Below, one piece after another: positions 43,325 through 51,262 of a stretch of 64,000 nucleotides of DNA. Position 1 is the stretch's first letter. Every line of letters starts with the position of its first letter. Source of the stretch: JACJXF01 sp038316435. Lineage in GTDB: Bacteria > Bacteroidota > Bacteroidia > Bacteroidales > GCA-2748055. The DNA lies in the NCBI GenBank assembly GCA_038316435.1, contig JBBQAQ010000009.1, forward strand, positions 1 through 64,000, in the 5' to 3' direction. Below the pieces are notes generated by a model. The model had not been told where the DNA came from. It made no database searches and saw only the letters and a program-made list of their open reading frames with translations. A program made the position numbers and the translations under genes.

Positions 43325-44374
43325 TTAAATCTTAATATTCCGGCTCAATAAAACATATTCAATTTCCCATATTTTGCTTTTCCAAAGCATTAGATTGCAC
43401 AGGGTTAAATCGGAAGTAAAATCATTTCCACCGGTAAACTTGTACAAAAGTCCTGATCCTTCATACAGGTATGGGTAAACCAAACTTTCTGATAGTTTTT
43501 GTTTCTCCTCAGCATTCATTCCAGGGGCAGTCTCAATGAGCTTTCTGTATTCCGCAATACTCCTGTCGAGTTTTGGCAATCCCTCATCAGTCATAAGAAT
43601 TGCATAAATCCTTTCTTGCATGAAATTAGATTTATTTAATGGTTCTTTTATATAAATTCTTTCTTGTGTGAAATTAGATTTATTTACCGGTCCGTTTATG
43701 GTAAGACCTTCACTTTTTGCGATGTTTATCTTTTCAAGTATACTTCCGATTATAAGGTCTGTTTCCTGAACTTTTAAATGGATAGACATTAAATCATTTT
43801 TACTTTTAATATTTGAGGCAAGAGTATCCTTAGCAACCTGATCGTTTATAATTCTCTCACACTCTTTCCATAATATTCGTGAGTTTGCAGAAAAAGAAGC
43901 TTCACTAAATAAATAAGCATCATTCATTGACCGAATGTTGCCAATTCTGAAAGTATTAAAACTAAAAGTACCTAATAAAACGACTACGATAAGTACCGAA
44001 ATCATTGAGACTTTTTCTTTGCTTTTGATATTTAAAACAAGAAACATCAGAAATACAAAGCTTACTAATCCAATTCCTCCCCAAAGTCCATAGTATGCAC
44101 CAGGCCAGTGCATAATTTTTGAAAGTATCCCAAAAGTCAAAATAATAATGCCCGTAAATCCAAGGTATAAGAATATTTTATTAATGCCAGCTCCTTCAGC
44201 CTTTGCGAGTTTAATGAGGTGAATAAGAAATGATAGCAAATAAACTGCAATAAACAGAAATATTCCAAACGTCATAAGTATTGAAGCACCAGGATAATGA
44301 AGTCTTTTAAAAACAATTCCTAAAAATATGACCAGTAGGAATATAATTCCCGCAATATTGATTGACTTTTTCAT
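43325..44374 (-). CDS. GldL-like polytopic membrane protein with periplasmic domain
   Basis: 349 residues. Five helices lie in the first 155 residues, with the motifs FKRLHYPGASILM and SKIMHWPGAYYG, which recall GldL-type proteins (KxxHyPGA) of the gliding/T9SS motor. The C-terminal 190 residues are soluble and helical. Within them a 16-residue unit is tandemly duplicated (NKSNFTQERIY and NKSNFMQERIY, about 225-250). It is the last gene of a PadR-controlled operon. It is not the GldL of the motor, since gldM and gldK are absent. Confidence 0.7.
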   Translation of the reverse strand: MKKSINIAGIIFLLVIFLGIVFKRLHYPGASILMTFGIFLFIAVYLLSFLIHLIKLAKAEGAGINKIFLYLGFTGIIILTFGILSKIMHWPGAYYGLWGGIGLVSFVFLMFLVLNIKSKEKVSMISVLIVVVLLGTFSFNTFRIGNIRSMNDAYLFSEASFSANSRILWKECERIINDQVAKDTLASNIKSKNDLMSIHLKVQETDLIIGSILEKINIAKSEGLTINGPVNKSNFTQERIYIKEPLNKSNFMQERIYAILMTDEGLPKLDRSIAEYRKLIETAPGMNAEEKQKLSESLVYPYLYEGSGLLYKFTGGNDFTSDLTLCNLMLWKSKIWEIEYVLLSRNIKI

Positions 44375-44385
44375 TTTCTAAAATT

Positions 44386-45627
44386 TTAATTTTTTATTGA
44401 ACTTTTAACTGTCAAATAATGAAGCGTCTGGTATTCGACTACCCTAACATTCACAATCATACTGTTAATTAGAGCTACATCAGTAATGGCAGGGAAATCT
44501 CTAAAAAGAAAATTCTTTTGAGAATTCAAATCTTGAGAAACGTCTTGAGCATCATTTTTAAGAAGACTGGCTATGTTTTGCTTAATAAGTTCGTTTTCAT
44601 CAGTTAATATCGAGAGTATCAAGTTCTTGTATTCCTCTATTTCATTAAGCAAAACGTCTGTGGCATTTGAATTTATTAAGTATTTCTGTCCGACGAAATG
44701 ATTATCTATGTTTTGAAAAAACACTTTTCCCTCTTTAAATGAAGGATCAACTTCCATAATAAAGTTATCTCGGAATCCGCTCATTTTCTGAACGAGGATA
44801 TCAGATTTTTCAACTATTTCAATGGCTTTGCCTGTGAGCAATGTGTCGTTTTTCAATTGAATAAAATAGGACTGATTTAAATCATTTAGGAGAGAAGACG
44901 ATTCCTTTGTTGCGTCAGAAATAAAAAGCCAAGAGTTTATCCTGTCTTTTGAAATCTTTAATCCCGTGAACCCGATGGATAGCAAGACAAAGAAAAGTAA
45001 AATGATTATACTGCCGCTTAAAGCGGTTCTTGTTGTATCTTTTTTGATGGAAATAATTGATAGAGGAATAAAACCAAATACAAGGAATATCAATCCCACT
45101 GCCAATAATTTCACTGCATTTGGGGAATTGAATAGTCCAAGAAATGCAGCTAAAGGAATCAAAAATGCGGCTAAAAACCCGAAAATATGAAGGATTTTCT
45201 GAGAACCTGTTTCCTGTTGACGATAATGCTCAATAAAGAATAATGGTGCAAAACCAATGCTGAGTACTATCATACCACCAGCCATTAAGGTCTTCCAGTA
45301 ATCCAAACCTATAACATTGGAAATGATAGCAGCAAAAAATGAAAACAGGACAATAATACCTGTAAGCTTCGTCATAAATTTCATAACTCTTTGATTATAT
45401 GTTAATTGAAGAATAGTTTGTTTTTCAAGACCGTTTAAAACATTATCTCCCAGCTTCATTTGCGAAAAATTAAATGCAGTTTTGAAACTTTTCCCTTCTG
45501 CCATAAGTGCTTCAACATCGCAACAAATGTGATCGATAAATTCGTTTTCGAGGGAATGAATTGTGAGATGGTGAGACTTCACCCATTGCACTATGAGATC
45601 CGCCTGAGATTCGTTTAAATTGTTCAT
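44386..45627 (-). CDS. Polytopic membrane protein in a PadR operon
   Basis: 413 residues. A cytoplasmic N-terminus (residues 1-75, SLENEFIDHICCDVEALMAEGKSFKTAF) resembles the prefix domain of PadR-linked membrane proteins. Five to six helices follow (such as LTGIIVLFSFFAAIISNV and LHIFGFLAAFLIPLAAFLGL), then a soluble C-terminal domain of about 180 residues. It overlaps the PadR gene by 4 bp, and the GldL-like gene follows after 11 bp. No family function is recognised. Confidence 0.7.
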   Translation of the reverse strand: MNNLNESQADLIVQWVKSHHLTIHSLENEFIDHICCDVEALMAEGKSFKTAFNFSQMKLGDNVLNGLEKQTILQLTYNQRVMKFMTKLTGIIVLFSFFAAIISNVIGLDYWKTLMAGGMIVLSIGFAPLFFIEHYRQQETGSQKILHIFGFLAAFLIPLAAFLGLFNSPNAVKLLAVGLIFLVFGFIPLSIISIKKDTTRTALSGSIIILLFFVLLSIGFTGLKISKDRINSWLFISDATKESSSLLNDLNQSYFIQLKNDTLLTGKAIEIVEKSDILVQKMSGFRDNFIMEVDPSFKEGKVFFQNIDNHFVGQKYLINSNATDVLLNEIEEYKNLILSILTDENELIKQNIASLLKNDAQDVSQDLNSQKNFLFRDFPAITDVALINSMIVNVRVVEYQTLHYLTVKSSIKN

Positions 45628-45965
45628 ACTGAAAAATCAGGCTTTAAACTTAAAATAGATTTCATTGTATGGATATATTCTACAAAATCATCCATACGAA
45701 TAATGGCAGACTGCCTTCCCTTTTCAGAGAGAGAGTAATACCTTCTGACCCTTTTTCCAATGCTTATTTCTTCAGAAACAATTAGCCCGTCGGCTTCAAG
45801 TTTGTGAAGACTTGGATATAAAGCTCCCCAAGTTAGTTTAATTCGTCCCTCGGATAATTCTTCGACGGTTCGGGTTAACTCATAACCATAAAGTCTTCCG
45901 TGATCAGATAGTAGTTTAAGTACAATAGTTCTAAGACTGCCTTTTAATAAATCCTGTGATATCAT
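45624..45965 (-). CDS. PadR-family transcriptional regulator
   Basis: A 113-residue winged-helix repressor (KGSLRTIVLKLLSDHGRLYGYELTRTVEELSEGRIKLTWGALYPSLHKLEADGLIVSEE, then RRYYSLSEKG). It heads a three-gene operon on the minus strand, and its stop overlaps the next start. A 27-bp palindrome at 45999-46025 surrounds the -7 box of its own promoter, so it is most likely autoregulated. The effector is not known. Confidence 0.92.
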   Translation of the reverse strand: MISQDLLKGSLRTIVLKLLSDHGRLYGYELTRTVEELSEGRIKLTWGALYPSLHKLEADGLIVSEEISIGKRVRRYYSLSEKGRQSAIIRMDDFVEYIHTMKSILSLKPDFSV

Positions 45966-46279
45966 AGTTTCTATTTTTTTACAATATTATATCTTAATAT
46001 TATATATTGCAAATTTATATATAATTATCTTATACATATTTTATAATTTTTTCAAAAAAGAATAACCTTATTTTAATAAAACAGAGAATTATTATATATA
46101 GCTTTGTAGGAAAGGCTTGTAAATCAATGATTATAAAGATTTTCCAGTTTGGAAATAATTAATAGAAACTCCGAACTATTAAACTTAATTTACTCCACTC
46201 TGAAATTAAAAGAAAAATAATTATACAATTTCAAGCAGTTACTTAGTTCTTATATTAGTATAAAATACCTTTTGCATAA
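45966..46279. other. Divergent AT-rich region between PadR operon and patatin gene
   Basis: 314 bp of extremely AT-rich DNA. It holds the PadR-type palindrome at 45999-46025 and presumably both divergent promoters. No gene or RNA is visible. Confidence 0.5.
45999..46025. promoter_or_regulatory. PadR operator overlapping its -7 box
   Basis: Perfect 9-bp arms ATTATATAT/ATATATAAT with a 9-nt spacer. The minus-strand -7 box TAAATTTG (46010-46017) lies inside. Binding by the PadR protein would block RNA polymerase. Confidence 0.6.
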
Positions 46280-48463
46280 ATGAAATTTTATCCTTTCTGT
46301 TTATTATTATTCATTGGAATTTTTCTATTTCCGACAATGTCTTCGGGACAAGTAGCCAATTCTCATCGGCCTAAAATTGGTTTAGTTCTCAGTGGTGGAG
46401 GTGCCAAAGGTCTTGCACATATAGGCGTTCTGAAGGTTCTTGAAGAAGCCGGAATTCGACCAGATTACATTGGCGGGACAAGTATGGGTGGCATTGTAGG
46501 TGGCTTATATGCAATAGGGTATTCTGTTGATTCACTTGAAAAAATCGCAAAAACCACCAAGTGGTCGTATTACTTAACTGATGATATTCCTCGTAGGTCT
46601 ATTACATTAGAGGAAAAGGAAGATCATGATCGTTTTGTTTTGACAATCCCCGTAGCCCAGGAAGGCATAAAAATTCCCGGTGGTGTCATTAACGGGCAGA
46701 ATATCGAAAACCTTTTGAACCAGCTTTGTTCGCCCGTTTATGACGTGCGGAATTTCAATGATTTTCAAATTCCCTTTATGTGTAATGCCACCAATATCGA
46801 AAATGGGCGTGAAGTTGTTTTCCATGAAGGTTATTTACCGGCGGTTTTAAGAGCAACGATGGCGATTCCAAGTATTTTCAATCCAATTGAATTAAATAAT
46901 CAGTTGCTGGTTGATGGAGGTCTGGTAAATAATTTCCCTGTTGAACGAGTAAAAGAAATGGGTGCCGACTATATTATTGGTGTAGATGTTGGATTTCAAT
47001 ATTACAATAAAGATCAGCTCAACTCTATGTTTCGGATTATTGAACAATCTCTGTTTTTTTATGGAGAGGGAAATACAACGAAAAACAGAGCATTATGTAA
47101 TATTGTTATTACTCCATCTTTAGGCAAATTTAATGCTGGTAGTTTTGGTTCTGCTGATAGTATCATTGCACTTGGTGAGTCGGCTGCGCGTAAAATTTTA
47201 CCACAACTAATAGCCTTGGCCGACTCATTAAAAAAACTTGATGCCGGATTCGGGCTCAAACAAAATACATTTGAATCCTCTGATAGCATTGTCCTTTCTG
47301 AAATATATGTAGAAGGACTTGAGCATGTTTCAGCCGAACTGCTAGAAGGTAAACTTCAAATTCCTTTACATAAAAATGTCTCGATTGCTGAAATCGGAAA
47401 TGCTGTAGATCGATTGTTTTCTTCATTTTACTTTGAAAAAGTTAGTTATGAATTAATTAAAACCGGGAGCGGAATCAGATTATTACTTAAAGTCAAAGAA
47501 AATGAAGGAGGTTCAATCCGTTTTGGGCTTCATTATGACAGTAACAACAAATCGGCAATTCTTTTAAATACTACGTTTCGCAATCTTTTAATGAATGGTT
47601 CCAAGTTTGCAATAAATGGAACTGTTGGGGATAATCCATTTTTCAAGATTGAATTCTTTAAGAATAATGGTTGGAAACCCGGATTTGGAGTTGCATTTCA
47701 ATCGAGCCGCACAGAAGGATTTATGTATAGAAATGAAAGGAGAATTAGCAGTTTAAATTTTTATGAAACCAAACTTCAGCTTTATACACAGTCGATTTTT
47801 CAAAACTCTCATGCTGTAGGTTTGGGTGTAGAATTTGAAAATTCTCTGATACGACCTATTATTGATCCCGGTTCTTATTATGCTGACAGAAGATATAAAC
47901 TAATAAATTACTATGGATTTCTACAGATGGATAGTTATGATAGTCCATATTATCCGACAAAAGGAATAAAAGTTTATTCAGGTATTAAAATCATTACTTC
48001 AGATAAATTATCCCCAACAACATTCATGCATGCCCGATTGAGTAAAGCGAACAAAATATCTGACAGGATAGCAATAATCACTCATCTTTTTGCTGGAATG
48101 GTTGACGGAGATTCAATTCCAACTCAATATCTGTTTTTTTCAGGTGGAAATATGGAGTCGTACCGAAATGGAATAATGCCCTTTGCCGGACTTGACTTCA
48201 TGGAGGTTGCAACAAAGAATATGATAAGTTTAAAAATGGATCTTCAACTAAGGATGTGGAGCAAAATCTACATAATTGGTACTGTTAATGCAGGTAATTT
48301 CAAGTATTCATTTAATGAATTATTGAACACAAATGACATAAAAAGCGGATATGGATTTACTGCTGGATATAACAGCATTATTGGCCCAATTGAATTTAGT
48401 TTTTCACGTTCCGCAAACCACAGCGGATTTGAAGGCTTTGTAAGGATTGGTTACTGGTTTTGA
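46280..48463 (+). CDS. Patatin-like phospholipase with POTRA and outer-membrane barrel
   Basis: 727 residues of the PlpD/type Vd plan. Signal peptide (residues 1-24, SSGQV), then a patatin domain: the oxyanion LVLSGGGAKGLAHIGVL, the nucleophile GGTSMGG (GxSxG, near residue 75) and the catalytic Asp in LLVDGGLVNNFPV. A POTRA-like segment (SIVLSEIYVEGLEHVSAELLEGKL, about 335-400) leads to a C-terminal 16-stranded BamA-like barrel (from about 410). It may hydrolyse lipids at the cell surface or periplasm. It ends exactly one base before the convergent LytTR gene. Confidence 0.92.
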   Translation: MKFYPFCLLLFIGIFLFPTMSSGQVANSHRPKIGLVLSGGGAKGLAHIGVLKVLEEAGIRPDYIGGTSMGGIVGGLYAIGYSVDSLEKIAKTTKWSYYLTDDIPRRSITLEEKEDHDRFVLTIPVAQEGIKIPGGVINGQNIENLLNQLCSPVYDVRNFNDFQIPFMCNATNIENGREVVFHEGYLPAVLRATMAIPSIFNPIELNNQLLVDGGLVNNFPVERVKEMGADYIIGVDVGFQYYNKDQLNSMFRIIEQSLFFYGEGNTTKNRALCNIVITPSLGKFNAGSFGSADSIIALGESAARKILPQLIALADSLKKLDAGFGLKQNTFESSDSIVLSEIYVEGLEHVSAELLEGKLQIPLHKNVSIAEIGNAVDRLFSSFYFEKVSYELIKTGSGIRLLLKVKENEGGSIRFGLHYDSNNKSAILLNTTFRNLLMNGSKFAINGTVGDNPFFKIEFFKNNGWKPGFGVAFQSSRTEGFMYRNERRISSLNFYETKLQLYTQSIFQNSHAVGLGVEFENSLIRPIIDPGSYYADRRYKLINYYGFLQMDSYDSPYYPTKGIKVYSGIKIITSDKLSPTTFMHARLSKANKISDRIAIITHLFAGMVDGDSIPTQYLFFSGGNMESYRNGIMPFAGLDFMEVATKNMISLKMDLQLRMWSKIYIIGTVNAGNFKYSFNELLNTNDIKSGYGFTAGYNSIIGPIEFSFSRSANHSGFEGFVRIGYWF

Positions 48464-49219
48464 TCAATCATTTAGAATTGCTTTTAATCGGCTATAACCA
48501 GAGCGACTGACAGGAATCCTATCCCCTGATTTCAAAATAATAATATAACCAGATTTCTCGTATGGCTCAATTCTTACTAGTTGGTCAAGCCGGATGATGT
48601 AAGATCTGTGAACTCTCAAAAAGTCTTTGGGATCAAGATGATTTTCATAATAACTTAGTGTTTTCTGCTTGAGGTAATGGGCTCCGTTTACATAAATCAT
48701 TACATAATCGTCCTGTGCTTCAATGTAGTTAATTTGATGAGCTGGTAAAACAACGATTGTATTTCTTGTTTTTGCAACTATCCTGTTAATTAGGCCTTCA
48801 TTTTCATCAAGATGCTCTTTAAGTTTTTCTACCGATGAACCAACAAAACCCTTTATGTTAGCGATTTCAATCCTGTTTAAAGCTTTATCCACAGCATCAT
48901 TGAACCGTTCAAAAGAAAATGGTTTTAGCAAATAATCAACTGCATTTAATTCGAATGCTTTTATAGCGAACTGGTCATAAGCAGTGCAAAAGATTATCTC
49001 CGGCTTGGAATCTAAAAGCTCAACCAATTCAAATCCGTTTAGCTTTGGCATTTGAATATCAAGAAAAAGCAATTGTGGTTTCAATTCCTGAATGGCTTTT
49101 AGCCCTGCGAATCCATCACTGCATTCAGCCAGAATTTCAATACCTCCCTTTTCATTGATATAGTCTTTTAACAATTCCCTAGCCAGGTACTCATCGTCAA
49201 TTATAATTGCGCGTATCAT
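48464..49219 (-). CDS. LytTR-type response regulator
   Basis: A 251-residue two-domain protein. The receiver has DDEYLARELLKDYI and the phospho-acceptor LLFLDIQMPKLNGFELV. A LytTR DNA-binding domain follows (residues of about 150-250: YIEAQDDYVMIYVNGAHYLKQKTLSYYENHL, FLRVHRSYIIRLDQL). It follows the histidine kinase gene by 6 bp. Together with the LiaF-like gene upstream it forms an envelope-stress two-component operon. Confidence 0.94.
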   Translation of the reverse strand: MIRAIIIDDEYLARELLKDYINEKGGIEILAECSDGFAGLKAIQELKPQLLFLDIQMPKLNGFELVELLDSKPEIIFCTAYDQFAIKAFELNAVDYLLKPFSFERFNDAVDKALNRIEIANIKGFVGSSVEKLKEHLDENEGLINRIVAKTRNTIVVLPAHQINYIEAQDDYVMIYVNGAHYLKQKTLSYYENHLDPKDFLRVHRSYIIRLDQLVRIEPYEKSGYIIILKSGDRIPVSRSGYSRLKAILND

Positions 49220-49225
49220 TTTATA

Positions 49226-50275
49226 TTATTTCAAAGGTATTTTAAGAATTACAGTATACACTCCATTTTCCCCAGAAGTTTTAATTAAATCATCTGCTCC
49301 GTATATAAGTTTAAGTCGGCTGCTTATGTTTCTCAATCCAATTCCTGCACCTTTTCTCGCGTGGAATGCCTCGTCGTAATTATTTGTAATTGTAATAACT
49401 AGAAAGTCAGAGTTGTGGAGACAATCCATATGAATTGTAACAGGTTCAAGGCTTTCGTAAACTCCATGTTTTATTGCATTTTCAAATAATGGCTGAAGGA
49501 TCATATTCGGAAGGTTCAACAACTTGCAATCTTCGGGAATGTTTTTTTCAAAAATCAGTCTTCCCTCAAACCGGATCTTTTCAATTTCAAGGTATCTGTC
49601 AATATTCTGGATTTCCTCATCCAAACTTGTAACCTCTTTTTCCTTGTGTTTAAGAGCGTATCGCAGGAATTCCGATAATTGTATAATCATTTTTCTTGCT
49701 CCTGCAGGATCCCTCATGGTTAAGGAAGAAACCGAATTTAATGAATTAAAAAGAAAATGAGGATTTATCTGAGCCTTGAGTGCACTAAGTTCAGCTTCCC
49801 TGATAAGAGTTTTAAGATTTGCTTCGTTATTGATTTTCCTTTTTAGGTTCTCACTGTAAACCATCAGGTAATATAGCATTATGAGAAGGATAAACACTAA
49901 AGCACCCATAATGGATCTGTAAGGTAAACTTGTTTCCAAAAATTTCATTGAAGATTCATCTCCCGCGATAAAAAACTTAAGGATCAGGTATCCACTAAAA
50001 ATCCATAGAGAAAGCATAACAAGTCCCAGTAACAGGTGATTAAAGAACGACGAAAGGACTCTCTTTTCGCTGAAAGACATATATCTGACAGGAAACCACA
50101 TTACAATCCCAAGAATAAAAAAAAGAAAGCTGAATACTGCGCTGTCAGTAATTGCAAACTGCAGACTTGTATCAAAAATAAAAAACTCAACACTTGTCTG
50201 GATCACAGTAAAAATGAACCAGACAAGTGTGTAAGCAAGAAAGTAAACTCTGTTTCCTGTGATTGGATTTATCAT
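49226..50275 (-). CDS. LytS/YehU-type membrane histidine kinase
   Basis: 349 residues. Four helices in the first 140 residues are followed by the His_kinase (PF06580-type) domain with ELSALKAQINPHFLFNSLNSVSSL (phospho-His in INPHFLFN, about residue 190), the N box PLFENAIKHGV and the ATPase motif GAGIGLRNISSRLKLIYG. It phosphorylates the LytTR regulator encoded 6 bp downstream. The LiaF-like gene lies 9 bp upstream on the same strand. Confidence 0.93.
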   Translation of the reverse strand: MINPITGNRVYFLAYTLVWFIFTVIQTSVEFFIFDTSLQFAITDSAVFSFLFFILGIVMWFPVRYMSFSEKRVLSSFFNHLLLGLVMLSLWIFSGYLILKFFIAGDESSMKFLETSLPYRSIMGALVFILLIMLYYLMVYSENLKRKINNEANLKTLIREAELSALKAQINPHFLFNSLNSVSSLTMRDPAGARKMIIQLSEFLRYALKHKEKEVTSLDEEIQNIDRYLEIEKIRFEGRLIFEKNIPEDCKLLNLPNMILQPLFENAIKHGVYESLEPVTIHMDCLHNSDFLVITITNNYDEAFHARKGAGIGLRNISSRLKLIYGADDLIKTSGENGVYTVILKIPLK

Positions 50276-50284
50276 GTTTTCTAA

Positions 50285-51007
50285 TTAGTGGCTGATAATT
50301 TCTCCACCACCAAATATAGCCACTCCTTTTATGATAAGTTTCTTTTCAGATGCTGAAGTTTGAATAGGTAGCTTACCTCTTTTATCAGCAAATCCACCAA
50401 AAATTGCAATCACTTCAATTTTGATATCCCAGTCATTTGGGACAATTAATTTTGATCCGCCAAAAACGGTTATCTGGTCAAGTACATTCACTCCAGGAGC
50501 TAGCTGTGCGCTCGTGAGATCGTAGGTTCCACCACCAAAAGCTGAGGTAATTTTGCCTCCCCTGAAACTCATTGAATTGATTTTTCTGTTATGGCCACCA
50601 AAAATATTTATATCATCGATATAATCATCGCTAAATCCATGATCGGTTCTTGATTCACCAAATCCTCCGAATAAGTTAGTACTGCGAAATATCAGCAAAA
50701 TACCCAGAATTACCAGAAATACAGGCCAGAAAAGTCCTCTGTGTTCAAAAGGTAAATCAATAAATTGCGGAATTAAAAAAAAGATTCCAACTCCAATCAT
50801 AATGTATCCTGAAAAATGATTTTCACGACGAGATAACATTACCACTCCAACAATTATTAGAATTGCCTGCCATGAAAAGATAGCATCCTTGATCTGGAAA
50901 GGGATAAAATTAAATTGATTTGCAATTAGCGCAGCACCTATAAAAAGTAAAACTACACCAAAAATTGCTCTACTTGCGCCCTGTTTTTTTTCAATAATCT
51001 GATTCAT
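50285..51007 (-). CDS. LiaF-like membrane protein
   Basis: 240 residues starting at MNQIIEKKQGASRAIFGVV; a GGAGG sequence lies 8 nt upstream of this ATG. Upstream ATGs (51022, 51130) would add unlikely sequence. Four helices (residues of about 10-110: IFGVVLLFIGAALIANQF and later segments) form a LiaF/DUF5668-type domain. The C-terminal part has the repetitive DINIFGGHNRKIN, ITVFGGSKLIVP and IIKGVAIFGGGEI beta-helix-like motifs. LiaF proteins inhibit or tune LiaRS-type cell-envelope stress signalling; here it would control the kinase next door. Confidence 0.82.
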   Translation of the reverse strand: MNQIIEKKQGASRAIFGVVLLFIGAALIANQFNFIPFQIKDAIFSWQAILIIVGVVMLSRRENHFSGYIMIGVGIFFLIPQFIDLPFEHRGLFWPVFLVILGILLIFRSTNLFGGFGESRTDHGFSDDYIDDINIFGGHNRKINSMSFRGGKITSAFGGGTYDLTSAQLAPGVNVLDQITVFGGSKLIVPNDWDIKIEVIAIFGGFADKRGKLPIQTSASEKKLIIKGVAIFGGGEIISH

Positions 51008-51262
51008 TTTTTGTTCCTCCATTTCAAATTTATAATTTATGCTCAAAACTAAGATGAAATAGATAAAAAATAAAAGGGAAATCGGTGAATGGTTCTCAGG
51101 GGTCGGTAAGCTGTATAAAAAGTAAACCAAATAGAAGGAATGCCAAAATCAGGAACAATATAAATCGAAATCTATAGTAAAAGAGGTATTAAAGACCGCA
51201 ACAAATAAGACTAAATCATTTAGTTCCCTAAAATGCAATCTTTATACTAAACCTAAATTATC

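Noticed and set aside
43325..44374. GldL of the T9SS motor itself
   Set aside because: Only the short KxxHyPGA-like motifs match; the protein has extra helices and a different C-terminal domain, and gldK, gldM and gldN are absent.
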